Positions 8,257 to 17,364 of a stretch of DNA of 64,000 nt are shown one piece after another. Every line of letters begins with the position of its first letter. Position 1 is the stretch's first letter. Made by a program: the position numbers and the translations under genes. The notes under the pieces were generated by a model that was given only the letters and a program-made list of their open reading frames with translations, was not told the DNA's origin and ran no database searches. The DNA comes from an uncultured Mollicutes bacterium (GTDB lineage Bacteria > Bacillota_I > Bacilli_A > RFN20 > CAG-826): the NCBI GenBank assembly GCA_900540365.1, contig UQFN01000006.1, positions 1-64,000 of the forward strand, in the 5' to 3' direction.

Positions 8257-10572
8257 ATGGAAAAAGTTATTAAAAGAGATGGCAGAAAAGTAAGATTTAA
8301 TAAGAAGAAAATCTTTTTAGCAATATCAAAGGCTTTTGATTCTTTAAATCAAGAAAACCCTGAATTAATCGATGAAATTACAAATGAAGTTGAACAAGTT
8401 CTTGATGAAAAATTTGGACATACCATTCCAAAAGTTGAAGATATTCAAGATACTATTGAACAAGTATTAATTAAACATAATGAAGCTGAAGTAGCTAAAG
8501 CTTTTATTTTATATAGAGCAGAAAGAACTAGATTTAGAGAATCACGTACAAACTTAATGTATACCTTACGTGATATTACTTTTAAAGATGCTAAAGATAA
8601 TGATGTTAAAAGAGAAAACGCTAATATTGATGGTGATACAGCAATGGGTTGTATGCTTAGATATGGAAGCGAAGCTGCAAAAGAGTTTTATTTATCAAAT
8701 GTAATTGATCCTCGCTTTGCTAAAGCACATCGTGAAGGTGATATTCATATTCATGATATGGATTTTTACACTTTAACTTTAACTTGTTGTCAAATTGATA
8801 TTTTAGAATTATTTAAAAATGGATTTTCTACAGGACATGGTTTTTTAAGAGAACCACAATCAATTAGAAGCTATGCTTCATTAGCTTGTATTGCTATTCA
8901 AGCTAATCAAAACGATCAACATGGTGGTCAATCTATTCCTAATTTTGATTATGGAATGGCACCTGGAGTTATTAAAACTTATAAAAAGGCTATTGTTAGA
9001 AATATCCAAATTGTTTTAGGCTTATTCGTTGATCATATTTGCAAAGATGAAGCAAAAGCCCTTGTTAAAGAAGCAGAAGATTTATCTAAAAAAGAATGCC
9101 GTATGCTCGATGAAACTTTTAATGATGCTTTAAAAGAAGTTATTAAAAATAAATATCACTTAGATAATAGTGATCAATATGTCGAAAAAATTATTGAATA
9201 TTCATATAAAGAAACTCGTCAAGAAACCTTCCAAGCTATGGAAGCATTAATACATAATTTAAATACAATGCATAGTAGAGCAGGAGCACAAGTTCCATTT
9301 TCCAGCTTAAATTATGGTACAGATACTAGTAATGAAGGAAGAATGGTTATTGATTGTCTTTTAGATGCTACTTTAGATGGACTTGGTGATGGTGAAACTC
9401 CTATTTTCCCAATTCAAATTTTTAAACTTAAAGAAGGAGTAAGTTACAACAAAGAAGATCCTAACTATGATTTATTTAAAAAAGCTATTAAAGTTAGTGG
9501 AGCTAGATTATTCCCTAATTTCTCATTCTTAGACGCTCCTTATAACAAACAATACTATAAACCTGGTGATTATAAGAGCGAAGTTAGTTATATGGGTTGC
9601 CGTACTAGAGTTATGGCTAATGTTGATAAAACCAAAGAAATTACTACTGGTAGAGGTAATTTAAGTTTTACTTCAATTAATTTACCACGTTTAGGAATTA
9701 AACATAAAAATGGTGATCTTAAGGGATTTTATAAAGAATTAGATGAAGAAATGGATTTAGTAAAGGATCAATTACTTGAAAGATTTAATATTCAATGTCA
9801 AAAGAAAGTATATAATTTCCCATTCTTAATGGGACAACATGTCTGGCTTGATAGTGATAAATTAAATTGGAATGATTCAGTTGCTGAAGTTATTAGACAT
9901 GGTACTTTAACTATTGGATTTATTGGTTTAGCTGAATGTCTTAAAGCTTTAATTGGCAAACACCATGGTGAAAGTGATGAAGCTCAAGAACTTGGACTTC
10001 AAATTGTTGGTCATATGAGAGAAAAGACTGATGAATACACTGAAAAATATAAATTAAACTTCAGTTTAATTGCTACCCCAGCTGAAGGATTAAGTGGTAG
10101 ATTTGTTAAGATTGATAAAGTTAAATATGGAGTAATTCCTGGAATTACAGACCGTGATTACTATACTAATTCCTTCCACATTCCAGTTTATTATAAGATA
10201 GGAATTTATGACAAAATTAAAAGAGAAGGACCATATAATGCTTTAACTAATGGTGGTCATATTACTTATGTAGAAGTAGATGGAGATGTTGCTAAAAACG
10301 AGCAAGCTTTTGAAAAAATCATTAGATGTATGCACGATAATGGTGTAGGTTATGGTTCAATTAATCACCCTGTCGATAGAGATCCAGTTTGTGGATATAA
10401 TGGCATTATTGATGAAGTTTGTCCAAAATGCGGTCGTAAGGAAGGTAATGTTAAATTTGAAAGAATAAGAAGAATTACCGGTTATTTAGTTGGTACTCTT
10501 GATAGATTTAATGATGCTAAACTTGAAGAAGTTAATGACCGTGTAAAACATCAAACTAAAGATAATTTATAA
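8257..10572 (+). CDS. nrdD: Anaerobic ribonucleoside-triphosphate reductase
   Basis: A 771-residue class III ribonucleotide reductase that converts NTPs to dNTPs under anoxia through a glycyl radical. The N-terminal ~90 residues form an ATP-cone regulatory domain beginning VIKRDGRKVRFNKKK. The catalytic barrel follows, with RYGSEAAKEFYLSN and HIHDMDFY typical of NrdD. The C-terminal zinc site shows CGYNG and CPKCGR, and the glycyl-radical loop RRITGYLVGT lies near residue 744. I place the start at the ATG at 8257, 5-6 nt after the Shine-Dalgarno GAGGGAG, rather than at the in-frame TTG at 8242 that overlaps the SD. The activase gene nrdG follows after 2 nt, so they form one operon. Confidence 0.97.
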   Translation: MEKVIKRDGRKVRFNKKKIFLAISKAFDSLNQENPELIDEITNEVEQVLDEKFGHTIPKVEDIQDTIEQVLIKHNEAEVAKAFILYRAERTRFRESRTNLMYTLRDITFKDAKDNDVKRENANIDGDTAMGCMLRYGSEAAKEFYLSNVIDPRFAKAHREGDIHIHDMDFYTLTLTCCQIDILELFKNGFSTGHGFLREPQSIRSYASLACIAIQANQNDQHGGQSIPNFDYGMAPGVIKTYKKAIVRNIQIVLGLFVDHICKDEAKALVKEAEDLSKKECRMLDETFNDALKEVIKNKYHLDNSDQYVEKIIEYSYKETRQETFQAMEALIHNLNTMHSRAGAQVPFSSLNYGTDTSNEGRMVIDCLLDATLDGLGDGETPIFPIQIFKLKEGVSYNKEDPNYDLFKKAIKVSGARLFPNFSFLDAPYNKQYYKPGDYKSEVSYMGCRTRVMANVDKTKEITTGRGNLSFTSINLPRLGIKHKNGDLKGFYKELDEEMDLVKDQLLERFNIQCQKKVYNFPFLMGQHVWLDSDKLNWNDSVAEVIRHGTLTIGFIGLAECLKALIGKHHGESDEAQELGLQIVGHMREKTDEYTEKYKLNFSLIATPAEGLSGRFVKIDKVKYGVIPGITDRDYYTNSFHIPVYYKIGIYDKIKREGPYNALTNGGHITYVEVDGDVAKNEQAFEKIIRCMHDNGVGYGSINHPVDRDPVCGYNGIIDEVCPKCGRKEGNVKFERIRRITGYLVGTLDRFNDAKLEEVNDRVKHQTKDNL

Positions 10573-10574
10573 AT

Positions 10575-11084
10575 ATGGGATATAAAATAAAAATTGCTAG
10601 TGTTATAGATGATTCCATTGTTGATGGGCCAGGAATTAGAATGACTGTTTTCTTTCAAGGATGTAGTCATGGATGTGAAGGATGCTTTAATAAGGAAACA
10701 TGGGATTTTAATGGTGGGCATTATTGTGATGTTGAAGATATTTATAATGCAGCGATGAAAAATCCTTTACTTGATGGAATAACTTTAAGTGGAGGAGATC
10801 CAATTTATCAAGTTAAAGGTGCTTTAGAGTTAGTAAAACTATTTGAAAACACTCCTTTAAATATCTTTGTATATACTGGTTTTACATTTGAAGAACTTTT
10901 AGAAATTTCAAAAAATAATAAAGATTTGCAGGCTTTTTTAGAAAAAATCGACTATTTAGTAGATGGAAAATTTGATATTACTAAGAAAGATATTTCCTTA
11001 AGGTTCAGAGGTAGCAGTAATCAAAGAATTATTAATGTAAAACAATCCTTAAAAGAAAATAAAATCATTTGTGAAGAGTTTTAA
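10575..11084 (+). CDS. nrdG: Anaerobic ribonucleotide reductase activating protein (radical SAM)
   Basis: A 169-residue radical-SAM activase that installs the glycyl radical on NrdD. The iron-sulfur motif CSHGCEGC (CxxxCxxC) lies near residues 30-37, preceded by DGPGIRMTVFFQG, the standard NrdG/PflA N-terminal signature. LSGGDP near 72-77 is the SAM-binding GGE/GGD motif. Length is typical for NrdG. The ATG lies two bases after the nrdD stop, with no strong SD in the gap, so translation is probably coupled and the stoichiometry tied to NrdD. Confidence 0.96.
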   Translation: MGYKIKIASVIDDSIVDGPGIRMTVFFQGCSHGCEGCFNKETWDFNGGHYCDVEDIYNAAMKNPLLDGITLSGGDPIYQVKGALELVKLFENTPLNIFVYTGFTFEELLEISKNNKDLQAFLEKIDYLVDGKFDITKKDISLRFRGSSNQRIINVKQSLKENKIICEEF

Positions 11085-11097
11085 ATAAGTAAAGATT

Positions 11098-11125
11098 GAT
11101 TTTTTATACAACTAATTTAAAATAT
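11098..11125 (+). promoter_or_regulatory. Probable promoter of the CNNM/CBS gene pair
   Basis: TTGATT (11098-11103), 16-bp spacer, TAAAAT (11120-11125), placed about 27 bp upstream of the strong Shine-Dalgarno AAGGAG of the next gene. AT-rich background makes this moderate evidence only. Confidence 0.4.
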
Positions 11126-11151
11126 TATCATTATTACAAAGGAGTTTTTTA

Positions 11152-12189
11152 ATGGATATGCCTGAACCGTTGCAGTGGACGTTAATATTTATTTGTTTAA
11201 TAGGATCATTTTTATTTAGTGCAAGCGAAAACGCCTTTAGTTGTTGTAATAGATTTCATTTCAAAGTAAAAGCCCAAGAAGGAAAATTTTATGGGAAACT
11301 TGTTAGTTATATTATTAACAAATATGACGATTTTTTAATTGCGGGTTTAATTGGAAACAACTTGATGGCAGTTGTCATTTCTTCTATTTCAACAATTTTA
11401 TTTTTGGATTTATTAAGTAAATATATTCCAAGTCCTGACACAATCTCAATAATTTCGACAGTCGTGATGACTTTTATTGTTTTTGAGTTAGGAGATATGC
11501 TTCCTAAATTTATTTCTAAAGCAATTCCAAACCGAATGGCAATATTTTTATCATTTATAATCTTTTTCTTTTATATTATTTTTTATCCAATTGTTTTATT
11601 TTTTAAAGGATTATTATATCTTTTAAAGAAATTATTTCGAATTAAAGATGAAGCTAAAATTACTACAGAAGAATTCCAAGAAGCCGCAAATGAAGTTACT
11701 ATTAATGGAATTTTAGAAAAAGAAGAAAATAAAATTTTAAATAAAACCTTCTATTTTGATAAGATTAGTGTCAATCAAGTTTTAACTAAAAAAGAAGATA
11801 TTGTTGAAATTAATATTAAAAATTTAACTATTGATAAAGTTAATAAAATCATTTTAAATACAAAGTTTTCAAGAATTCCAATTTATGAAAATAATAGTGA
11901 TAACATTGTTGGAATTTTAACTGTCCGTGAATATTTTAAAGAATATATGAAAGATAATCATTTAAATATTGCTTCAATTTTACAAGAACCTTATTTTGTT
12001 AATCAAAATAGTAAAATTGAAGATATTTTTAAAGGTTTTAATGAACAAAAAACACATATTGCGATTGTTAAAAATGATGAAAATAAGGTTATTGGAATGA
12101 TTACGATGGAAGATATCCTCGAAGAACTTGTTGGTGATATCGATGAAAATAAAATTAATTTATTAGATAAGAATATGGAGGGAAGATAA
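11152..12189 (+). CDS. CNNM/HlyC-CorC family membrane protein with CBS pair (short form)
   Basis: A 345-residue protein. The N-terminal ~170 residues form a CNNM (DUF21) transmembrane domain with about four helices and the SASENAFSCC segment near residue 24. It is followed by a tandem CBS-domain module near 200-335 (SRIPIYENNSDNIVGIL and THIAIVKNDENKVIGMIT). The sequence stops after the CBS pair and lacks the C-terminal CorC_HlyC domain found in the next gene. The family is linked to Mg2+/divalent cation efflux and is often mis-named hemolysin. It overlaps the next paralogue by one base (TAATG), so the two are probably made together, perhaps as a heterodimer. Confidence 0.85.
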   Translation: MDMPEPLQWTLIFICLIGSFLFSASENAFSCCNRFHFKVKAQEGKFYGKLVSYIINKYDDFLIAGLIGNNLMAVVISSISTILFLDLLSKYIPSPDTISIISTVVMTFIVFELGDMLPKFISKAIPNRMAIFLSFIIFFFYIIFYPIVLFFKGLLYLLKKLFRIKDEAKITTEEFQEAANEVTINGILEKEENKILNKTFYFDKISVNQVLTKKEDIVEINIKNLTIDKVNKIILNTKFSRIPIYENNSDNIVGILTVREYFKEYMKDNHLNIASILQEPYFVNQNSKIEDIFKGFNEQKTHIAIVKNDENKVIGMITMEDILEELVGDIDENKINLLDKNMEGR

Positions 12190-13478
12190 TGATTGCTTTA
12201 TATATTATTGTAATGATCATTTTAGTATTTTTCTCTATGTGCTTTTCTAGTGCAGATATGGCTTATAGTGCTGTTAGTACAGTTCGACTTGAAAATTATA
12301 TTAAAGAGAAAAATTCTAAAGTAGCAAAATTAGCTTTAGATTTAACAAAAAATTATGAAATGACAATTGCAACCTTATTATTAGGTAATAACTTAGTTAA
12401 TATTGGTTTAACATCTATTATGACTATCTTTTTAATTCAATTAGTTAATTCTAATGTCTTAAATTTAACACAAAGCGTTGCAACAACTTTAGGAAGTTTA
12501 CTAGTTTTAGTAATTTTATTAATTTGTGGAGAAATTGTACCTAAATCCATAGTTAAATCAAAAACTTTTAGAGCCAGTTTATTATTTGCTTATTTTACTA
12601 AGTTTTTTAGTATTATTTTCTTTCCGTTTGTCTTTATTTTTTCAGGATTAGGGAAAACTATTTCTTATCCAATTACAAAAAATGTACGTGATATTAAATT
12701 AACTGATAAAGAATTAGAAGAAATGGTTGATAGTTTAAATGAAGAAAAAATAATTGATGTCAACCAAGCAGAAATTTTAAAAGGAACGATTGATTATGCT
12801 TCAACTGAAGCTTATGAAATCATGACTCCAAGAGTAAATATCATGGCTATTAATATAGATGATGATGAAGAAGAATTATATTTTGAAAATGAAGAATTAT
12901 TTAATTTTAGCCGTATTCCTGTTTATAAAGATTCAATTGATAATATTATTGGATATGTTTTAACTAAAACTTTAGTTAGAAGAAAATTAGAAAATAAACC
13001 ATTTAATTTAGATTCTATATTAATTGAACCACTTAGATTCCCACGTTCAACAGAAATTAATACCATTTTAACTAAATTTAAAGCTACTCATAATCATTTT
13101 GCAGTTATTTATGATGAATATGGCGGAGTAGAAGGAATTGTCACAATGGAAGATATTTTAGAAGAAATTGTTGGGGAAATTTGGGATGAAAGTGATGAGA
13201 AAAATGAACCTTACATTAAGCTTAAAAATGGAAATTATATTGTTAATGGCAATATGAATTTAGAAGATTTTTGTGATTTATTTGATATTGATTATGAAAA
13301 AATTAACACTGAATATGTAACAATTGGTGGGTATTGTATTGAATTATTAGATGATAACTTTGCTAAAGTAAATGATGAAATTAAATTTAAAAATCTAGAT
13401 ATGAAAATACTCGCTGTTGATGAACATAACACAGTTTTAAAAATTAAAATTAAAGTAAATAAAAATGAGGATGATTAA
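12189..13478 (+). CDS. CNNM/HlyC-CorC family protein with CBS pair and CorC_HlyC domain
   Basis: A 429-residue full-length paralogue of the preceding gene. It has a CNNM transmembrane domain (residues ~1-180, with SSADMAYSAVS near 16), a CBS pair near 205-335 (MTPRVNIMAI, SRIPVYKDSIDNIIGYV, HFAVIYDEYGGVEGIVT) and the C-terminal CorC_HlyC domain near 350-425 (NGNMNLEDF, TIGGYC). CBS domains usually sense adenine nucleotides or Mg-ATP. The role in divalent cation transport is family knowledge. The 3' end overlaps the convergent guanylate kinase gene by 4 nt inside a terminator hairpin. Confidence 0.88.
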   Translation: MIALYIIVMIILVFFSMCFSSADMAYSAVSTVRLENYIKEKNSKVAKLALDLTKNYEMTIATLLLGNNLVNIGLTSIMTIFLIQLVNSNVLNLTQSVATTLGSLLVLVILLICGEIVPKSIVKSKTFRASLLFAYFTKFFSIIFFPFVFIFSGLGKTISYPITKNVRDIKLTDKELEEMVDSLNEEKIIDVNQAEILKGTIDYASTEAYEIMTPRVNIMAINIDDDEEELYFENEELFNFSRIPVYKDSIDNIIGYVLTKTLVRRKLENKPFNLDSILIEPLRFPRSTEINTILTKFKATHNHFAVIYDEYGGVEGIVTMEDILEEIVGEIWDESDEKNEPYIKLKNGNYIVNGNMNLEDFCDLFDIDYEKINTEYVTIGGYCIELLDDNFAKVNDEIKFKNLDMKILAVDEHNTVLKIKIKVNKNEDD

Positions 13479-13494
13479 TCCTCATTTATTTTTT
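13463..13494. terminator. Bidirectional terminator built into the overlapping 3' ends of two convergent genes
   Basis: A perfect 10-bp stem AAATGAGGAT (13463-13472) and ATCCTCATTT (13478-13487) with a five-base loop. T-runs lie outside the stem on both strands. The loop region holds the TAA stop codons of both the CNNM/CBS gene (13476-13478) and the leftward kinase (13477-13475), so the hairpin arms are coding for both C-termini. Confidence 0.85.
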
Positions 13495-14014
13495 CTTGAT
13501 ACAATTGATTAATTTTTTCTGCTAATTCTAAGATTCCGCTATCATCACTAGGAATAATAAAATCAACTTTTCCAACGTTCTTCCTATTAAAATTAAAATC
13601 ATCAACTTTTAAACGTTCTTCAATTTGTGAAAGATCATCACCTCGGAAAATCATACGTTCTTTACGGACACTTTTACGTGCAATTAATAAAAAAGAAACA
13701 ATATGTTCATCATTTAATTTATTAAATGCTTTTAAACCTGAAGGTTCAACAATTAATACTGTTTTATCATCAATTTGATTTTTTTCTGTTCCATAATAAT
13801 TCCCATTATATTGAACATACTCAATAAAACGATCTTGAGAAATTTTATTTAAAAATTCATCTTTGGAGATAAAAAAATAATCAACTCCATTTATTTCATT
13901 ACTTCTTTGTTCTCTAGTAGTAGTTGTTACAAACTTTTTAAAACCATATTTATAGCATAAAGCCTTACAAATTTCTGTTTTTCCACTAGCACTGGCACCG
14001 ACTAAAATAATCAT
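13475..14014 (-). CDS. gmk: Guanylate kinase family protein
   Basis: A 179-residue protein that should phosphorylate GMP to GDP with ATP. The P-loop is GASASGKTE near residue 6. TTTTREQRSNEINGVDYFF near 31-49 matches the GMP-binding region (usual TTRxxRxxExxGxDY), and YNGNYYGTEK near 73 matches the conserved GxYYGT segment. The P-loop is diverged from the usual GPSGVGKGT, so a specialised role cannot be excluded. I choose the ATG at 14014: a TATAAT ends exactly six bases upstream and there is no Shine-Dalgarno, which suits a leaderless mRNA. The alternative TTG at 14032 lies upstream of that -10. Confidence 0.85.
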   Translation of the reverse strand: MIILVGASASGKTEICKALCYKYGFKKFVTTTTREQRSNEINGVDYFFISKDEFLNKISQDRFIEYVQYNGNYYGTEKNQIDDKTVLIVEPSGLKAFNKLNDEHIVSFLLIARKSVRKERMIFRGDDLSQIEERLKVDDFNFNRKNVGKVDFIIPSDDSGILELAEKINQLYQEKINED

Positions 14015-14020
14015 AAATTT

Positions 14021-14026
14021 ATTATA
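14021..14026 (-). promoter_or_regulatory. -10 element of gmk (leaderless start)
   Basis: Perfect TATAAT on the minus strand (14026-14021), with AAATTT between it and the ATG at 14014. No convincing -35 and no Shine-Dalgarno are visible. Confidence 0.55.
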
Positions 14027-14087
14027 AAACAAAAAATATTTAAAAATAACCCCCCAACATTTATTTTTTTAAACGTCTTGTAAGTGT

Positions 14088-15152
14088 ATGAGGAAGAAAT
14101 TAAATTTAGCAAACATTATGTTATTATTACCAGCAACTTTTTTATTAATTAGTTCAGCTAGTTCCAACATTGAACAAAGTCAACTTTTTTATGAAGAAGA
14201 AACTTTTAATAATTTAAATTATTTTAAAATTTATGATACAAGTAGTAAGATTGAAAAATCATCAAATTATTATGAAGTAAAATATAAATTTGAATTTGCA
14301 ACAATTAATACTAGTTATCGTTTACTTTTTACTTATTTAGATGGAGATAATAACGAAGTAATTTACGATAAAGAAATTAATATAAATGACTACATAACTT
14401 CTACAAATAAAATTTATGAATTAGTTGTTAAAATTCCATTAACATCATTAAATGATTTTATTAAATTTAATTTAGTAATTAATCTTCCATTATTTCATTA
14501 TAAATTTAATATTTCTTACTTCTTAACAAACAAAATTAATAAAATTGAATTAAATACAAGTAAAGAAAATCGTATTTATGTTAAACATGAATTAAATAAT
14601 ACTACTTCAAAAAATTATTACTTTGTTTTTGATTTAACTAATTTTGTTAAAAATACTAAAAACATTTTTTATTATGATAAATTTTATTTTTCTTCAAGAG
14701 TTTTAAAAGCAAGTTATAAGGATTTAAAAAATGGTTACCTTTATATAAAAGATCCAATAAATTATTATGCTAATGTAAGTAGTGCCCTTGATATTTTAGA
14801 TACATCTAAAAGATATATCGCATTAAATTTTATTAATTATGAAGATGATTTTTATTCAATTGAGTACCGAAATAATTTATTTTATAATCCTTTAACTTAT
14901 AAAATGTATAGTTCTTATCAAAGTAATTTATTACCTTGTGAAAATGTTATTTATGTACCATTAAAATATTATTCTTTCTATAACAAAATGACAATTGGAC
15001 TTGAATTTAATAATTATTATGGTGGTTTATTTAATTTATATTTTGAATTTGAAATTAGCTTCTTGGAAAATTTTTTAAAAAACGAAGTTGAAATTACTAA
15101 AGATTTTAATCAAGTAACTAATTTTGATGCTCTAGAGGATATTTACATATGA
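14088..15152 (+). CDS. Secreted/anchored protein of the Tad-like operon, unknown function
   Basis: A 354-residue protein with a typical N-terminal signal: basic RKK, a hydrophobic core near residues 8-24 (IMLLLPATFLLISSASS) and small residues after it. There is no lipobox Cys. The rest is very rich in Tyr, Phe, Asn and Lys with a beta-like alternation and no recognisable domain. It opens an eight-gene operon whose later members encode a TadA-like ATPase, two TadB/C-like membrane proteins and pilin-like peptides. It is therefore probably an extracellular component of that machine (inference from context). The next gene starts within its stop codon (ATGA overlap). No clear SD precedes the ATG. 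Confidence 0.75.
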   Translation: MRKKLNLANIMLLLPATFLLISSASSNIEQSQLFYEEETFNNLNYFKIYDTSSKIEKSSNYYEVKYKFEFATINTSYRLLFTYLDGDNNEVIYDKEININDYITSTNKIYELVVKIPLTSLNDFIKFNLVINLPLFHYKFNISYFLTNKINKIELNTSKENRIYVKHELNNTTSKNYYFVFDLTNFVKNTKNIFYYDKFYFSSRVLKASYKDLKNGYLYIKDPINYYANVSSALDILDTSKRYIALNFINYEDDFYSIEYRNNLFYNPLTYKMYSSYQSNLLPCENVIYVPLKYYSFYNKMTIGLEFNNYYGGLFNLYFEFEISFLENFLKNEVEITKDFNQVTNFDALEDIYI

Positions 15153-15553
15153 TGAATGCGTTATTTTTAATATTTTCTATTATTGGATTAGTATCAATTG
15201 ACCTTAGTGTTATTGGAACAAAAGGAGGTTATATTAATCGCACCTTTAAAGACTTGCCTTTAAATATTATTAAAAACAACGTTGTTACAAATTTAGTTGA
15301 TGAAAAAGTAGAGTCTTATTTTAGTAAAGAAACATTAGAATTAGATGTCGAAAATTATTTAAATATTAATTTAAAAAATCAAGTTGATCATTATCAAATT
15401 TCTTATTATTACTATTTTTTTAATAAACAAACAATAGCATATGACACCTCAAATAAACCAAAAAATGTTCAAATACATTTTGTTTGTGAATTTTATAAAA
15501 CCTTTAGAATCAATCAATATTTAGATTTTCAAATAGTTAAATTATGGAGTTAA
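15149..15553 (+). CDS. Small membrane-anchored protein, possible TadE/F-like minor pilin
   Basis: A 134-residue protein with one N-terminal hydrophobic helix (residues ~3-21) and a soluble remainder of about 110 residues rich in Tyr, Asn and Lys. A single N-terminal helix followed by an extracellular domain is the layout of minor pseudopilins such as TadE/TadF. There is no convincing sequence motif, so the assignment rests on operon position between the secreted protein and the ATPase. It overlaps the preceding gene by 4 nt and ends one base before the ATPase ATG. Confidence 0.65.
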   Translation: MMNALFLIFSIIGLVSIDLSVIGTKGGYINRTFKDLPLNIIKNNVVTNLVDEKVESYFSKETLELDVENYLNINLKNQVDHYQISYYYYFFNKQTIAYDTSNKPKNVQIHFVCEFYKTFRINQYLDFQIVKLWS

Positions 15554-15554
15554 T

Positions 15555-16610
15555 ATGGAAGTAAACAAAGCAAAAGAATATATTGAAAATTCATTTTTAA
15601 AAGAATTAATCGATAATCCAAATATTACTGATATTTCTTATAATGGAGAATATATATATTATCAAGATAATTTAAAAGGAAGAATGCGAAGTAGTATTGA
15701 AATTAGTGAAAAAGAAGTTTTTGATTTTTTAAGACAATTAGCTAATTTATCAGATTCTCAATTTAGTTATGTCGACCCAATTTTAGACATTAGTGTTGAT
15801 AGATATAGAATTAATGCTACTCATTATGCTTTTAGTCGCAAAAAAAGACGAAAAACAATTAATTTTTCTATTCGTATTGGTTTTGATTCTTTAAGAATTC
15901 ACGATGATGGAAAATTTATTCCTAAAAAATGTCTTGAACTCATTAACTTATACATTACTAATCAATTTAGCATTGTTATTGGAGGCTTAACTAGTTCAGG
16001 AAAAACAGAATTACAAAAATATCTTTTATCTAAATTTAAGGAATCTTCAAGAGTTATTGTAATTGATAATGTTGACGAATTAGATAGTGATTTTATTAAT
16101 CAAAATATTGACTTACAAACTTGGCTTAATTTAGATAATAATAAAAAGATTACTTTTGATACTTTAATTAAAAATGCTTTAAGAAATAATCCTGATTATT
16201 TAGTAGTAAGCGAAGCTAGAGGCGAAGAAATGCTTCCGATTTTAAATGGAGCAATGAGTGGACACCCAACAATTACTACAATTCATGCTAAAGATATTTA
16301 TTCGATGTATAACCGTATGAGTAGAATGTGTATGCTAGCAAACCAAGCATTAAAATTTGAAGAAACTTTAATTGATATTTATGATCATTTTAAATTAATA
16401 ATTCATGTAAAAAAAGAAGTAGTTGAAGGCAATAAAATTATTAGATATGTTGATTCAATTGCAACTAATCGTTTCAACAAAATTAAATTGTTATATAAAT
16501 ATCCAAATAAATTTTTCTCATTACCAAAACAATTAAAGTATGATTGTGCTCTAGATGATGAAACTTTTAATAAGATAACTAAAAAACGGACTACAGAAGA
16601 TGAAGACTAG
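15555..16610 (+). CDS. TadA/CpaF-like secretion ATPase
   Basis: A 351-residue type II/IV secretion ATPase of the VirB11/CpaF group, which powers pilus assembly or secretion from the cytoplasmic face. The Walker A motif GLTSSGKTE lies near residues 144-152. An acidic strand (VIDNVDELD) near 172 corresponds to the CpaF Asp box. NPDYLVVSEARGEEML near 213 is the Walker B region, and GHPTITTIHAKD near 236 contains the His-box hallmark (STIHA in CpaF). The N-terminal domain is shorter than in typical 400-450-residue CpaF proteins. It overlaps the TadB-like gene downstream by 11 nt. Confidence 0.88.
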   Translation: MEVNKAKEYIENSFLKELIDNPNITDISYNGEYIYYQDNLKGRMRSSIEISEKEVFDFLRQLANLSDSQFSYVDPILDISVDRYRINATHYAFSRKKRRKTINFSIRIGFDSLRIHDDGKFIPKKCLELINLYITNQFSIVIGGLTSSGKTELQKYLLSKFKESSRVIVIDNVDELDSDFINQNIDLQTWLNLDNNKKITFDTLIKNALRNNPDYLVVSEARGEEMLPILNGAMSGHPTITTIHAKDIYSMYNRMSRMCMLANQALKFEETLIDIYDHFKLIIHVKKEVVEGNKIIRYVDSIATNRFNKIKLLYKYPNKFFSLPKQLKYDCALDDETFNKITKKRTTEDED

Positions 16611-17364
16611 ATATATTATTTATTTGATTATTCCTTTAATTTGTGGACTTTTAAACTATTTTGTCACACTAAATTTGATTTATAGTTTAATAATTATTTT
16701 TATTGGCTTAATTGTTTTATACTTTTTTAACGATAAACAAATTTCTTCTTTTATTAAAAAAGATACTAAAACTAGAGAGTGTTTAATGTTTATGAATAAT
16801 TTCATCATAACTTTAAGTATTAATCAAAGTATTAATGAAACATATTCAATTTTAAAAGAATCTTTTTCAAAAGGATTACTTAATCAATCAAAGATGATTG
16901 CTCATTTAAATGAAGAAGAACAAATACATTATTTAGCTAAATATTTTGACTTAAATGTATACGAAGTATTTTTAAATTTACTTGATCAATACATTTATAA
17001 TGGTGGTGACATTTTAAAAATAGCACAAATTCTTTTATTTGATATCCGTTCAACCGAAGACATGTTAGAAAATCATCTTTCAACTTTAGTAAAAAAGATT
17101 GTTGAATTTGCAAGTTTATGGGGAATGAGTTTCTTAATTGTTTTAATTATAAAATTTAGTTTAACAAACTTTTTAAGCGACATATTATCTTCTAATTTAT
17201 TTTTAATTGGATTATTAATATTCTTTTTAATCTTTTATATAAATTTAACGATTTTTATACTTCATGGTTTTAGCTTAAATTTTATTAAGACATCAAAAAC
17301 AATTACAAAAAAGAGGAAAACAAAAAATGAAAAAGCTAAAAGAAAAAATAAATTATCTAAATAA
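16600..17364 (+). CDS. TadB-like membrane platform protein
   Basis: A 254-residue protein with two N-terminal helices (residues ~5-22 and 27-45), a central cytoplasmic helical segment of about 125 residues, and two more helices (about 171-190 and 200-225). This is the GspF/TadB type II secretion F-domain topology. Position directly after the TadA-like ATPase, with an 11-nt overlap, supports the assignment. It should form the inner-membrane platform together with the next gene. The C-terminus is very basic (KKRKTKNEKAKRKNK). Confidence 0.72.
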   Translation: MKTRYIIYLIIPLICGLLNYFVTLNLIYSLIIIFIGLIVLYFFNDKQISSFIKKDTKTRECLMFMNNFIITLSINQSINETYSILKESFSKGLLNQSKMIAHLNEEEQIHYLAKYFDLNVYEVFLNLLDQYIYNGGDILKIAQILLFDIRSTEDMLENHLSTLVKKIVEFASLWGMSFLIVLIIKFSLTNFLSDILSSNLFLIGLLIFFLIFYINLTIFILHGFSLNFIKTSKTITKKRKTKNEKAKRKNKLSK

